Counted from the first letter of the stretch, positions 42,000 through 50,519 are shown. The stretch: 64,000 nucleotides of DNA from UBA940 sp031547885 (GCA_031547885.1 JAVBRO010000037.1:13060-77059), one strand, 5' to 3'. Program-made: numbers and translations. The notes: a model not told the origin generated them from the letters alone.

Positions 42000-42666
42000 G
42001 GCGGCTTTGCTCTTTGTTCTGGTGTGCGGTGCCGGTGCGGTGTCGGCATCCTCTCCCGTGGTTCCGGAAACAGCGCCGGCGGCCTCGGAGACGGCGTCAA
42101 AGCCCGCGACCCGCCAGGAGAGGAGTATGGAGAGGCGCACCCGGGCGTGGAATTCGCTTATCCCGCGCTACTCGAAAGTGCAGTACGCGGGTGGTATGGG
42201 GATGATTTCAGCGGGGCCGGGATGGGACTACGGGCGGAAACGGCAGTGGGAGACCGAGGTGTTTGTCGGCATCCTCCCTAAATTCTCCGGCGGCCGCACC
42301 ACGGCCACGCTCACTCTGAAACAGAATTACACCCCGTGGAGCATACCGCTCGGCGGCGGTTTCGCTTTCGAGCCTTTCGAGACCGGGATATACGTGAACA
42401 AGGTGCTGTCGAGAAACTTCTGGGGGCGCGAACCCGAAAAATACGGGGGTAAATATTACAAGTTCATGACCAACACGCGGCTCAACTTCTGCGTCGGGCA
42501 GAGGTGGAAAATGGATATGAATGAACGTTCGAGCATACGGTCGATGTCGTTTTTCTACGAGGTCAGCTCCAACGACCTGTACATCATCAGCAAGGTGAAC
42601 AACAAGACCCTGAAACCGTCCGAATACCTCGTATTCTCCGTCGGTCTCAGATTCCAGTTCCTTTAG
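41974..42666 (+). CDS. Exported hypothetical protein with beta-barrel-like C terminus
   Basis: 230 residues; a second ATG at 41980 is equally possible. Signal peptide: YIFRAALLFVLVCGAGAVSASS. After a Pro/Ala/Thr-rich linker come strands such as KVQYAGGMGMISAGPGWDYG, QWETEVFVGILPKF, ATLTLKQNYTPWSIPLGGGF, ending LVFSVGLRFQFL, the C-terminal aromatic of an outer-membrane barrel. The pattern is that of small Bacteroidota outer-membrane proteins; I cannot name the family. It overlaps the phosphoesterase gene by 26 bases. Confidence 0.6.
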   Translation: MNMRSYIFRAALLFVLVCGAGAVSASSPVVPETAPAASETASKPATRQERSMERRTRAWNSLIPRYSKVQYAGGMGMISAGPGWDYGRKRQWETEVFVGILPKFSGGRTTATLTLKQNYTPWSIPLGGGFAFEPFETGIYVNKVLSRNFWGREPEKYGGKYYKFMTNTRLNFCVGQRWKMDMNERSSIRSMSFFYEVSSNDLYIISKVNNKTLKPSEYLVFSVGLRFQFL

Positions 42667-42742
42667 TTTTGTTATTTTTAAAAATTTGAGTCAAATATTT
42701 TTGCGTTTATAAAATATTTCATAACTTTAGGTGGTTCCTAAC

Positions 42743-43021
42743 ATGAAAAACCTAAACGCTATGAAAAAGGGTTCCGGCGGTATAGACAGGTTTGAAGAGA
42801 GGGGCATCCTGAATGCGGGCCGCACGCAGATCGGAAAAGCCGGGATGCACTGCGCAGGGACAGCGGATATGGACGGGGAGCTTCCGTTCGAGGATATCAT
42901 CGCCATCCGCAGGGTGGACCGCGAAATGCGCGAAGAGGCGAAACGCCGCATGGTATGGGCCGCGATCGTTTTCTTGGTCGTATCGATTCTTCTGGCAGCG
43001 GCGCTGGTGGCTTTTACTTAA
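42743..43021 (+). CDS. Small hypothetical protein with C-terminal membrane helix
   Basis: 92 residues from ATG 42743. The frame is open from a GTG at 42731, but TAACTTTA, a near-perfect -7 box, lies at 42722-42729, so the later ATG is preferred. Residues 1-70 are charged and contain Gly/Arg-rich and acidic parts (ELPFEDIIAIRRVDREMREEAKRR); 71-92 are one hydrophobic helix (WAAIVFLVVSILLAAALVAF). Tail-anchored layout. No family recognised. Confidence 0.55.
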   Translation: MKNLNAMKKGSGGIDRFEERGILNAGRTQIGKAGMHCAGTADMDGELPFEDIIAIRRVDREMREEAKRRMVWAAIVFLVVSILLAAALVAFT

Positions 43022-43049
43022 TTACGAATTAAAAATTACGAATTACGAA
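43021..43049 (+). repeat. Dispersed 29-base intergenic repeat, copy 1
   Basis: A run of ATTACGAA units directly after a stop codon. The same 29 bases recur exactly at 57823-57851, and with two changes at 60127-60155, again directly after stop codons. Confidence 0.85.
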
Positions 43050-43134
43050 GTTTTTGCTCTTGAGGCTAGATGCCCCGCAGGGTTATGTAGTTTTAGCTTA
43101 AAACACACCCCGCCTTAACGAATGGGTAAAAAAC

Positions 43135-43162
43135 AGGCAGGCTCCCTTAAAGGAGCCTGCCT
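43135..43162. terminator. Bidirectional terminator between convergent genes
   Basis: AGGCAGGCTCC (43135-43145) pairs perfectly over 11 bases with GGAGCCTGCCT (43152-43162) around CTTAAA. T-rich on both sides; serves the gene at 42.7 kb and the minus-strand gene ending at 43186. Confidence 0.85.
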
Positions 43163-43185
43163 TCGTTTTAAGATCCCGGCCGGGG

Positions 43186-44346
43186 TTACAGGTCGATCCG
43201 GTGTTTTACATTGCCGTCGGTGTCATAGGCTGTCAGGGTCAGTTTGCCGCCCTGTTTTTCCAGCACCAGCATCGCGGCGGTGTCGAGCCTGTTGCCTCCG
43301 CCGACCAGCACCGGGAAAGGATTGCCCGCCTCGCTGCCTGCGGGATGGTATGCGAGCCTGTGCGTGTGGCCGTTGATGCAGATGTCGAAAGGAGCTTTCG
43401 CGAGAATCCCGCCCCACAGCTCCAGGCACGGATTGTATTTGTCGTCCGAACCGTAGATCGGAATGTGGTGTATCAGCACGCGACGCCCGGCTTTGCGGAA
43501 CTCCTTGCTTTTCAGCTCGGTTTTGAGGAATTCGGCCTGGTCGCGGCGCAGCCCCTCGAAGTCGTTGAGGCCGTAATATACCGGCGTGTCGTCGGGCTTG
43601 TCCTCGCCGCAGTCGAGCATCACGAAACGGGTGTCGCCCCAACTGAACGCTCCGTAGGTCTTGTCGCCCGGGTAGTCGAGCAGCCCGCGCAGCTCTATCG
43701 AGTAGGCGTTGCGGATCTCGTGGTTGCCGCGCAGGTAGAAGGTCGGGACACGTTCGGCGCGCGCACCTTCGTTCAGGTACGACAGGAAACCGACGGTCTG
43801 CTCCTCGTCGCGCGGGTCGTCGATGCAGTCGCCGTTGAAGAAGACGAAGTCATAGCGCATGGTGTCGAGCATGGCCGAGAACCTGTCTACTATATCATTC
43901 TTCTTGTGTATGTCGTTGAAGACCACCGCCGTGAAGTCCCTGTCGGCGGGCGACGGCATGCGGAAGGTGTAGGTATCGGAATAGACCGTCGGCCCGAACT
44001 CTTTCCTGTAGGCCTCGTAGAGGGTTATCTCGCGCGAGCAGACGCGGTATGAATATGTTTTCCCGGGTTCGAGGCCGTCGAGCCGGATCTTCTGGTGCGT
44101 GTTGTTGCATATCATCTGCCCGTCCACATAACGCGCTTTCTTATGGTCGAGCGCTCCGTTCTCGCCGTATTCGACCCATCCTTCCACGGGGACGTTGGTT
44201 ATCCACATGACGGTGATGCCGTCTCCGGTCGGGTTTTGCAGGTATGGTTTGGTGCGGAACACCTCGTTTTCGGGTACCTGGGCCATTGCGGTTCCGGCCC
44301 AGAGGCATAACATAATAAACAGGGCGGTGATCTTCGGGTTTTTCAT
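43186..44346 (-). CDS. Exported purple-acid-phosphatase-like metallophosphoesterase
   Basis: 386 residues from ATG 44346. An upstream in-frame ATG (44367) sits on the -7 box and cannot be the start. Signal peptide: MKNPKITALFIMLCLWAGTA then MAQ. Residues about 25-130 are a fibronectin-III-like N-terminal domain (GITVMWITNVPVEGWVEYG, RLDGLEPGKTYSYRV). The catalytic domain follows with VFNDIHKKND, FFNGDCIDD, LRGNHEIRN, HHIPIYG and NGHTHRLAY. This is the purple acid phosphatase layout. It faces left, ending at the terminator at 43135-43162. Exported phosphate-ester hydrolase; substrate unknown. Confidence 0.85.
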   Translation of the reverse strand: MKNPKITALFIMLCLWAGTAMAQVPENEVFRTKPYLQNPTGDGITVMWITNVPVEGWVEYGENGALDHKKARYVDGQMICNNTHQKIRLDGLEPGKTYSYRVCSREITLYEAYRKEFGPTVYSDTYTFRMPSPADRDFTAVVFNDIHKKNDIVDRFSAMLDTMRYDFVFFNGDCIDDPRDEEQTVGFLSYLNEGARAERVPTFYLRGNHEIRNAYSIELRGLLDYPGDKTYGAFSWGDTRFVMLDCGEDKPDDTPVYYGLNDFEGLRRDQAEFLKTELKSKEFRKAGRRVLIHHIPIYGSDDKYNPCLELWGGILAKAPFDICINGHTHRLAYHPAGSEAGNPFPVLVGGGNRLDTAAMLVLEKQGGKLTLTAYDTDGNVKHRIDL

Positions 44347-44366
44347 AAGGTCTGATGAGTTTTGCA

Positions 44367-44401
44367 CAAAGTTAAAATAATCCGGGGGAATGCTATCTTT
44401 G
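44367..44401. promoter_or_regulatory. Divergent promoters of the phosphatase and alkyltransferase-like genes
   Basis: Minus strand: TAACTTTG at 44374-44367, 20 bases before the phosphatase ATG. Plus strand: TATCTTTG at 44394-44401, 19 bases before the ATG at 44421. Both are perfect TAnnTTTG boxes. Confidence 0.8.
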
Positions 44402-44420
44402 TACGACGGATAAAATTTGT

Positions 44421-44756
44421 ATGGTGGAAAAAGAAGAACGGTTGGGATTGCAGCAGGCGGTTTACGATATAGTCAGGCTGGTGCCGCGTGGACGGGCCAC
44501 GAGCTATGCGGCCATTGCGCGCGCGGCGGGTTATCCGTCGCATTCGCGCCTGGTGGGCCGCATGATGGCCGGATGCAGCGACGATGGGGTCCCTGCCCAC
44601 CGCGTCGTGAACAGCCAGGGAGTGCTTTCCGGCAGGGCCGCTTTTGGTGCGCCCGACAGGATGCAGTCGCTCCTCGAAGCCGAAGGGATCGAGGTTGCTA
44701 ACCACCGCATAAAGAGCTGGAAACGGGTTTTCTGGAATCCTATCGACGAAATTTGA
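44421..44756 (+). CDS. Alkyltransferase-like (ATL) DNA-binding protein
   Basis: 111 residues. It matches the DNA-binding domain of O6-methylguanine-DNA methyltransferases: AVYDIVRLVPRGRATSYAAIARAAGYP, SRLVGRMMAG, and VPAHRVVNSQGVLSGR. The active-site cysteine of MGMT (PCHRV) is Ala here (PAHRV), the hallmark of ATL proteins. ATLs bind and flip O6-alkylguanine and pass the lesion to nucleotide excision repair rather than reversing it. Promoter at 44394-44401. The alternative, a truncated MGMT, is unlikely because the fold is complete for ATL. Confidence 0.88.
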   Translation: MVEKEERLGLQQAVYDIVRLVPRGRATSYAAIARAAGYPSHSRLVGRMMAGCSDDGVPAHRVVNSQGVLSGRAAFGAPDRMQSLLEAEGIEVANHRIKSWKRVFWNPIDEI

Positions 44757-44843
44757 GGTTTTCCCCTTGCGCGTTTAGGGTATAATTTATTATATTTGTC
44801 ACCGGCGGCCATCCCCCCTAAACCAATAGCGCCGCACCCCTAT

Positions 44844-46829
44844 ATGAGCAAACGACGCTTAACCGCCGGCGAGATCTCCTCGCTGCGGTCTGACGGCTGT
44901 ATGGCCGCCGAATGGGAACGCATTCTGGTTCCCGAAAATTTCACCACAGGAGATATCACCGATACCCGATTCTCGGGCGACGTCGAACTCGGCTCTTTCG
45001 ACGGGGAATTCGCGCTTCCCGGCGGAGTCGTGAAGCACAGCGGCATCCACGGCGCGGTTATCCACAACTGCCGCATCGGCGACGGGGTGCTGATAGAGAG
45101 AGTGCAGAACTATATAGCCAACTACGACATCGGCGACGGCTGCTACATCGAAAATGTGAACCAGATAGTGTGCGAGGGGCGTTCGGCGTTCGGAAATAAC
45201 GTGCAGGCTGCGGTGCTGAACGAGACCGGCGGCCGCGAGGTGCCGCTCTACGACAATCTTTCGGCGTCGCTGGCCTACGTTATCGCCATGTACCGCCACC
45301 GCCCCGAGCTGATAGAGCGTTTGTGCCGTATGGTCGCCGCCTATGCCGAAAGCATCGCGTCCGACCGCGGAACGATAGGCCGGAACGTCCGGATCGTCAA
45401 TACAAGCGTTATCCGCGACGTGCGGATCGGCGATAATGCCACCGTCGAGAACTGCACCCGCCTGCAGAACGGCTCGGTGAACAGCAACGCCGACGCGCCT
45501 GTCTACATAGGCGACAGCGTGATAGCCGAGGATTTCATAGTTTCGTCGGGAGCTACGGTCTCCGATGCGGCCAAGCTCGTCAGGTGTTTCGTCGGCCAGA
45601 CGTGCCACGTCTCGCTCAACTACATGGGCCACGACTCGCTGCTGTTCAGCAACTGCGCTTTCGAGAACGGTGAGGCGTGCGCCATCTTCGCCGGGCCGTT
45701 CACTGTTTCGATGCACAAAAGCAGCCTCTTGATCGCCGGGATGTTCTCGTTCCTGAACGCGGGCAGCGGCTCGAACCAGAGCAACCACATGTACAAGCTG
45801 GGCCCCATCCACCAGGGGATCGTCGAGCGCGGTTCGAAGACCACAAGCGATTCGTATATCCTGTGGCCCGCGCGCGTGGGGGCGTTCTCGCTCGTTATGG
45901 GCCGCCACTACCACCACAGCGACACCTCGGACATGCCTTTCTCGTACCTTATTGAGAACAACGATGAGACGTGGCTGGTTCCGGGAGTCAATCTGCGCAG
46001 CGTGGGGACCATCCGCGACGCCCAGAAGTGGCCCCGGCGCGACAGGCGCACCGATCCTCACCGCCTCGACATGATAAACTACAACCTGCTGAGCCCCTAC
46101 ACCGTCTGCAAGATGATGAAGGCGCTGCGGACGCTCGGCGAGTTGCGGACCGTCTCGGGCGAGACGTCGGATGTCTATTACTACCAAAACACGCGCATCA
46201 AAGGCTCGTCGCTGCATAAGGCGGTGGAATACTATAACATAGCGATCCGCAAGTTCATGGGCAACTCGATAATCAAGCGGCTCGAAGAGACGGATTTTCG
46301 CTCCATCGAAGAGGTGCGCGAACGGCTGAAGCCCACCGAACCGTGCGGCGGGGGCGAATGGCTCGACCTGTCGGGACTGTTCCTGCCCAAAAAGGCTCTG
46401 GAAAGCCTTATCAACTCGATAGAGAGCGGCGAAACAACCGAGCTGTCGGTGATCGAAGAGTTTTTCCGCGATATGCACGGCCGCTACTACGATATGGAGT
46501 GGACCTGGGTCTACGGCATGTGGGAATCGTACTACGGCGTGAAACTGAGCGAGATAACCGCCGAACAGATCATCGGGATCGTCCGCGGCTGGCAGGAATC
46601 GGTGATCGGGCTCGACAATATGCTCTACGAGGACGCCCGCAAGGAGTTCTCGCTCGCCGCGATGACCGGTTTCGGCGTAGACGGCTCGGACAGCGAAAAG
46701 AGGCTCGATTTCGAGGGTGTGCGCGGCGGTTTCGAGACCAACTCGTTCGTGGCGGCGGTCAAGGATCATATCGTCACGAAGCGCGCCCTCGGCAACGAAT
46801 TGATAAACAGGATCGAAAAACTTATATAA
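44844..46829 (+). CDS. DUF4954 family protein with left-handed beta-helix
   Basis: 661 residues from ATG 44844. An upstream in-frame ATG at 44796 lies in the -7 box (TATATTTG at 44791-44798), so it is excluded. Repeating hexapeptide-like motifs (VIHNCRIGDGVLIERVQ, YIANYDIGDGCYIENV, TIGRNVRIVNTSVIRDVRIGDNATVENC, YIGDSVIAEDFIVSSGATV) show a left-handed beta-helix, as in bacterial acyltransferases and nucleotidyltransferases. Length and sequence agree with the Bacteroidota-specific DUF4954 family, function unknown; a sugar-nucleotide or lipid-linked sugar role is speculation. Followed by glmS, which could fit a cell-envelope link. Confidence 0.85.
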   Translation: MSKRRLTAGEISSLRSDGCMAAEWERILVPENFTTGDITDTRFSGDVELGSFDGEFALPGGVVKHSGIHGAVIHNCRIGDGVLIERVQNYIANYDIGDGCYIENVNQIVCEGRSAFGNNVQAAVLNETGGREVPLYDNLSASLAYVIAMYRHRPELIERLCRMVAAYAESIASDRGTIGRNVRIVNTSVIRDVRIGDNATVENCTRLQNGSVNSNADAPVYIGDSVIAEDFIVSSGATVSDAAKLVRCFVGQTCHVSLNYMGHDSLLFSNCAFENGEACAIFAGPFTVSMHKSSLLIAGMFSFLNAGSGSNQSNHMYKLGPIHQGIVERGSKTTSDSYILWPARVGAFSLVMGRHYHHSDTSDMPFSYLIENNDETWLVPGVNLRSVGTIRDAQKWPRRDRRTDPHRLDMINYNLLSPYTVCKMMKALRTLGELRTVSGETSDVYYYQNTRIKGSSLHKAVEYYNIAIRKFMGNSIIKRLEETDFRSIEEVRERLKPTEPCGGGEWLDLSGLFLPKKALESLINSIESGETTELSVIEEFFRDMHGRYYDMEWTWVYGMWESYYGVKLSEITAEQIIGIVRGWQESVIGLDNMLYEDARKEFSLAAMTGFGVDGSDSEKRLDFEGVRGGFETNSFVAAVKDHIVTKRALGNELINRIEKLI

Positions 46830-46835
46830 ACTAAG

Positions 46836-46905
46836 CCTCCCCTACGGTTAGGGGAGGGTTTGGGAGGGGTGATCGAACTCTAATGCATCATTTATGATGC
46901 TTTTT
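46836..46905 (+). terminator. Two hairpins between the DUF4954 gene and glmS
   Basis: CCTCCCCTA (46836-46844) pairs with TAGGGGAGG (46849-46857). Then GCATCA (46885-46890) pairs with TGATGC (46895-46900), followed by TTTTT. The second is a classical terminator; its T-run enters the left arm of the inverted repeat upstream of glmS. Confidence 0.7.
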
Positions 46906-46986
46906 CTTAAAGAGTTCGGGATTATAAAAGCAAATGAAACAATAGAATTGAAACAGGGATTTATTATCCCGAACTCTTTAAGAAAA
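46902..46986 (+). repeat. Long inverted repeat just upstream of glmS
   Basis: Two 27-base arms, 46902-46928 and 46960-46986, are reverse complements with a single mismatch, separated by 31 bases. The right arm ends one base before the glmS ATG at 46988. Inside the loop a weak -7-like TAGAATTG is seen at 46942-46949. It could be an RNA structure that masks the glmS start, paired operator half-sites around the promoter, or the remnant of a small mobile repeat. Confidence 0.8.
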
Positions 46987-46987
46987 T

Positions 46988-48832
46988 ATGTGCGGGATTG
47001 TGGGTTATGTAGGGAGCCGCGAGGCCTACCCTATTCTGATAAAAGGACTTAAAAGGCTTGAATACAGGGGTTACGACAGTTCCGGCGTCGCGCTTGCGGC
47101 CGCAGACGGAAGCCTGAACATATATAAGGCGAAAGGCAAGGTTGCCGAACTCGAGGAATTTGCACGGGACAAGGACCTTTCCGGGACCGCAGGGATAGCC
47201 CACACGCGCTGGGCCACCCACGGCGAACCTTGCCAGAGGAACGCACATCCGCATTATTCCGGGTCGGAGCGGTTGGCGCTCATCCATAACGGCATCATCG
47301 AGAATTACGCCGGCCTGCGCGAAAAACTGGCTGCGAAAGGCTGCACGTTCCGTAGCGATACCGACACCGAGGTTCTCGTGCAGCTTATCGAATATATGCG
47401 CAACCGCAACGGCATCGACCTGAAAACTGCCGTGCAGCTTGCCCTCGGAGAGGTTATAGGGGCATACGCGATCGCCGTGATGGACAGGGACGATCCTGAA
47501 CAGATAATAGTTGCGCGCAAGAGCAGTCCGCTGGTGATCGGCATCGGCGACGGCGAATTTTTTATCGCTTCCGACGCCACTCCCATCGTCGAGTACACAG
47601 ACCGGGTAGTATATCTTAAGGATGAAGAGGTTGCGGTCGTTCGCCGCGGCGCCGGACTCGAAGTGACCGACCTGCACAATGTCCGTATGACCCCCGAGAT
47701 ACTGAGACTCGACCTCGACCTGGGGCGGATCGAGAAGGGCGGCTATCCGTTCTTCATGCTTAAGGAGATTTACGACCAGCCCGACTGTATCCGCGACTGC
47801 ATGCGCGGGCGCATCTCGACCGACACGTGGGACGTTGCGCTTGCGGCCGTCATCGACCACCGCGACCGCTTGTTGGCCGCCCGCCGCTTCATCATTGTCG
47901 CCTGCGGGACTTCGTGGCACGCCGCGCTTATCGGCAAACAACTCGTCGAGAGCTTCTGCCGCATTCCGGTCGAAGTGGCCTATGCGTCGGAATTCCGCTA
48001 CAGCGACCCGGTTATCGACCGGCGCGACGTTGTTATAGCCCTTTCGCAGTCGGGCGAGACCGCCGACACGCTGGCCGCCGTTGAGTTGGCCCGTTCGAAA
48101 GGGGCTTTCATCTACGGTGTCTGCAACGCCGTCGGCTCGTCCATTCCCCGCGCTACGGACACCGGCTCTTACATCCATGTCGGCCCCGAGATAGGCGTTG
48201 CATCCACCAAGGCCTTCACCGGGCAGGTCACGGTTCTGCTTATGTTCGCGCTGGCCCTTGCAAAGGAAAAAGGCGCTATTTCGGATGACGAGCTGCACGA
48301 AACGGTGCGCCAACTGTGGTCTGTTCCCGACAAGATGCGGCGCCTGCTGGAGCTCGACGAAAGCATCGCGCAGCTCGCGCAAAGGTTCACCTACGCCCAC
48401 AATTTCATCTACCTGGGACGCGGTTACAGCTACCCTGTTGCACTTGAAGGAGCACTTAAGTTGAAAGAGATATCATACATACATGCAGAGGGTTATCCTG
48501 CTGCCGAAATGAAGCACGGACCCATCGCCCTGATCGACGCCGAAATGCCGGTGGTGGTCATCGCGCCGCGCAACGGCATCTACGAAAAGGTGCTGAGCAA
48601 TATCCAGGAGATCAAGGCCCGCAAAGGGTATATCGTCGCCCTCGTCACCGAGGGCGACACGGTGGTCTCGGGCCTCGCCGACAGGGTGATCGAGATCCCG
48701 GCGACTCCGGCCTGCCTCGAACCGCTCGTGACGGCCATTCCGCTGCAGCTTCTGGCCTATCACATCGCTGTCTGCAAGGGCAAGGACGTCGACCAGCCGC
48801 GCAATCTGGCAAAGTCAGTCACTGTGGAATAG
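46988..48832 (+). CDS. glmS: Glutamine-fructose-6-phosphate aminotransferase
   Basis: 614 residues, full length for the family. The start MCGIVGYVG leaves the catalytic Cys at residue 2 after Met removal, for the glutaminase domain; further motifs are EYRGYDSSGVAL, HTRWATHGEP, HNGIIENY. The C-terminal half has the two SIS domains (ACGTSWHAALIGKQLVE, ALSQSGETADTLAAV, TKAFTGQV, LKEISYIHAEGYPAAEMKHG, AKSVTVE at the end). It makes glucosamine-6-phosphate, the first step to UDP-GlcNAc for peptidoglycan and lipopolysaccharide. The 27-base inverted repeat directly upstream is likely regulatory. No glmS ribozyme is evident. Confidence 0.97.
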   Translation: MCGIVGYVGSREAYPILIKGLKRLEYRGYDSSGVALAAADGSLNIYKAKGKVAELEEFARDKDLSGTAGIAHTRWATHGEPCQRNAHPHYSGSERLALIHNGIIENYAGLREKLAAKGCTFRSDTDTEVLVQLIEYMRNRNGIDLKTAVQLALGEVIGAYAIAVMDRDDPEQIIVARKSSPLVIGIGDGEFFIASDATPIVEYTDRVVYLKDEEVAVVRRGAGLEVTDLHNVRMTPEILRLDLDLGRIEKGGYPFFMLKEIYDQPDCIRDCMRGRISTDTWDVALAAVIDHRDRLLAARRFIIVACGTSWHAALIGKQLVESFCRIPVEVAYASEFRYSDPVIDRRDVVIALSQSGETADTLAAVELARSKGAFIYGVCNAVGSSIPRATDTGSYIHVGPEIGVASTKAFTGQVTVLLMFALALAKEKGAISDDELHETVRQLWSVPDKMRRLLELDESIAQLAQRFTYAHNFIYLGRGYSYPVALEGALKLKEISYIHAEGYPAAEMKHGPIALIDAEMPVVVIAPRNGIYEKVLSNIQEIKARKGYIVALVTEGDTVVSGLADRVIEIPATPACLEPLVTAIPLQLLAYHIAVCKGKDVDQPRNLAKSVTVE

Positions 48833-48842
48833 TTTTTGATCC

Positions 48843-48865
48843 ATGATGCCGAAAAAAGGCATCAT
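48843..48865 (+). terminator. Hairpin spanning the glmS end and the DUF488 start
   Basis: ATGATGCC (48843-48850) pairs perfectly with GGCATCAT (48858-48865) around GAAAAAA. The last two bases belong to the ATG of the next gene (48864), so the hairpin may both end glmS mRNA and mask the next start codon. No T-run follows. Confidence 0.55.
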
Positions 48866-49223
48866 GACACAAATCAATATCAAAAGGGCTTATGACAGGC
48901 CCGAACCGTCGGACGGCTACCGAATCCTGGTGGACCGACTATGGCCGCGCGGCATCAAGAAGGAGAATCTGAAAATGGATCATTGGGCGAAGGATGTCGC
49001 CCCCTCGAACGAACTGCGCAAGTGGTACCACGAGGATATGGCCGTGCGCCACGCCGAATTCATGAGGCGCTACACGAAAGAACTCGCAGGGAATCCCGCC
49101 ACAGCGGATTTCGTCGGCCTCGTGGAGAGCCAACCGCATGTGACGCTGCTTTATGCCGCCAAAGACCCGCTCGGCAACGAAGCCGCCGTCCTGAGGGATT
49201 ATTTGGAAAGGAAAGTCAAATAG
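48864..49223 (+). CDS. DUF488 family protein
   Basis: 119 residues from ATG 48864; the ATG at 48843 lies in the hairpin and is rejected. The sequence INIKRAYDRPEPSDGYRILVDRLWPRG, then LRKWYHEDMAVRHAEFMRRY and VTLLYAAKDPLGNEA is the DUF488 pattern, with the RLWPRG motif that is a hallmark. A small cytosolic protein of unknown biochemical role, sometimes near stress genes. Convergent with, and overlapping by 25 bases, the YqaA-like gene on the other strand. Confidence 0.85.
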   Translation: MTQINIKRAYDRPEPSDGYRILVDRLWPRGIKKENLKMDHWAKDVAPSNELRKWYHEDMAVRHAEFMRRYTKELAGNPATADFVGLVESQPHVTLLYAAKDPLGNEAAVLRDYLERKVK

Positions 49224-49693
49224 CCATGCTGGGCCAGCCAGTCGATAAAGGCCTGGCCGTAGTTTATGTACAGAAGCACCCACACCAGGAAGCGGCAGAA
49301 ACACCCTGTATAGGTCAGCAGAGCCGCAGTTTTGGGTTTGACCTTATAGAACCCCAGTGTGACCATGAATATCTGCCCCACGATCGGGGCCCACGAGAAT
49401 AGAGCCCCCCACACGCCGTATTTGTCGACGTTTACCTTCTGTTTTTCGAGTGTTTCGGGCTTGATCTTGAACCATTTTTCGAGCCATTCCCACCTTGCGA
49501 GCCACCCCAGCAGGTACGACGTAAGCGCGCCCGAGCCGTTGCCAATGGTCGCCATTGCGAGGCATATCCACGGGTTTCCGCCGCCCAGCAGCAGCCCGAT
49601 CATCAGAAAGTCCGAACCGAGCGTAAGGATCGTACCTCCGAGAAAAGTCCCCAGGAGCAACCCCCAATAGCCTAAATCAATTAACCAATCCAT
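49199..49693 (-). CDS. YqaA/DedA-type small membrane protein
   Basis: 164 residues from ATG 49693; 13 codons open upstream are not needed. Hydrophobic helices: DLGYWGLLLGTFLGGTILTL, FLMIGLLLGGGNPWICLAMATIGNGSG, and two near the C terminus around the WAPIVGQIFMVTLGFYKV segment. GNGSGALTSYLLG and the PIVGQ segment match the YqaA branch of VTT/DedA membrane proteins. Probably inner-membrane, perhaps lipid scrambling or transport as in DedA relatives. First base of its stop overlaps the DUF488 gene by 25 bases; 1 base separates it from the Fpg-like gene, so an operon. Confidence 0.8.
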   Translation of the reverse strand: MDWLIDLGYWGLLLGTFLGGTILTLGSDFLMIGLLLGGGNPWICLAMATIGNGSGALTSYLLGWLARWEWLEKWFKIKPETLEKQKVNVDKYGVWGALFSWAPIVGQIFMVTLGFYKVKPKTAALLTYTGCFCRFLVWVLLYINYGQAFIDWLAQHGYLTFLSK

Positions 49694-49694
49694 C

Positions 49695-50519
49695 TTAAAG
49701 CTTTTGGCATTCGGGGCAGAAATAGACCGCACCGCCCATATAGGCCTCTTTCACTATCTCGGCGCCGCAGCGCGGACAGGGTGTGCCGAGGGTGTTTTTC
49801 GAAAGAACGGCCGTGTAGCCGCCCTTGTGTCCGAGCATATCGGTCTCGGTGTCGCGTCCCCCGGCGTCGGCCATGGCTTTCAGCGTCTCTTTCAGAGAAC
49901 GGTACAGGGCGCCGGTCTCCTCTTCGGAGAACGACTGTATTTTACGTTTCGGATGGATATTAGCATTGAAGAGTATGTCCTGCAGCGCGCCGTTGCCGAG
50001 GCCCGGGATGCGCTGTTCGGTGGCTAGCAGGGCCTTTGTCGTAATGTTTTTCTTCTCCCCTGCGATCAGCGCGTCGAACACGGAGCGGTCGTAGCGGTCG
50101 TCTAACGGTGAAGTGCTTCCTACGCTCGTGCGGTAATATTTGTTGTCCCAGCCGCCGTCGTGCAGGATGATCCCGCCGTACATCGCCACGGTGAACCACA
50201 CGAACGAACCGTCGCCGAACGTTACGAGGAGTTGATATTTTTCCGGGATCGCCGTGCCGGGCGCGCCGTAGCGGATATTCACCCCGTCGTTGAAACTCAG
50301 CACGAGGCCGCCCTCGAAAAACAGATCCACGAACATCCCGTAAGATTTCGCGCCGGTCACTTTTTTGCCTTTCAGCAGGGCGCCGTATCCGGCCGGGTCG
50401 CCCAGGAAGAAGGTGAATTTATGCAGGTACGAAGGCGGGAAAACCTCAGTGACGGTTTTCCCGTTCAATAGTTTTTCGGCCTGCCTGGCCAGCGCCAGCC
50501 CTTCGGGAAGTTCTATCAT
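49695..50519 (-). CDS. Fpg/Nei-like DNA glycosylase lacking the catalytic Pro
   Basis: 274 residues. The fold is Fpg/Nei: an N-terminal domain (LVLSFNDGVNIRYG, YQLLVTFGDGSFVWFTVAMYGG), the helix-two-turn-helix segment (TTKALLATEQRIPGLGNGALQDILFNANIHP, where GIGN-like is GLGNG), and a C-terminal zinc finger CPRC...CPEC at about 249-272. Fpg proteins use Pro2 as Schiff-base nucleophile and start MPELPE; here it starts MIELPE, so Pro2 is Ile while Glu3 remains. It may be a divergent enzyme using another residue or a DNA-binding factor. Likely in one operon with the YqaA-like gene. Confidence 0.82.
   Translation of the reverse strand: MIELPEGLALARQAEKLLNGKTVTEVFPPSYLHKFTFFLGDPAGYGALLKGKKVTGAKSYGMFVDLFFEGGLVLSFNDGVNIRYGAPGTAIPEKYQLLVTFGDGSFVWFTVAMYGGIILHDGGWDNKYYRTSVGSTSPLDDRYDRSVFDALIAGEKKNITTKALLATEQRIPGLGNGALQDILFNANIHPKRKIQSFSEEETGALYRSLKETLKAMADAGGRDTETDMLGHKGGYTAVLSKNTLGTPCPRCGAEIVKEAYMGGAVYFCPECQKL

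Noticed and set aside
44796..44843. Earlier start of the DUF4954 protein
   Set aside because: It would start within the -7 promoter box (44791-44798), before transcription begins.
46902..46987. glmS ribozyme/riboswitch
   Set aside because: The region is one long AT-rich inverted repeat; no glmS ribozyme core can be recognised, and the ribozyme is mainly known from Gram-positive bacteria.
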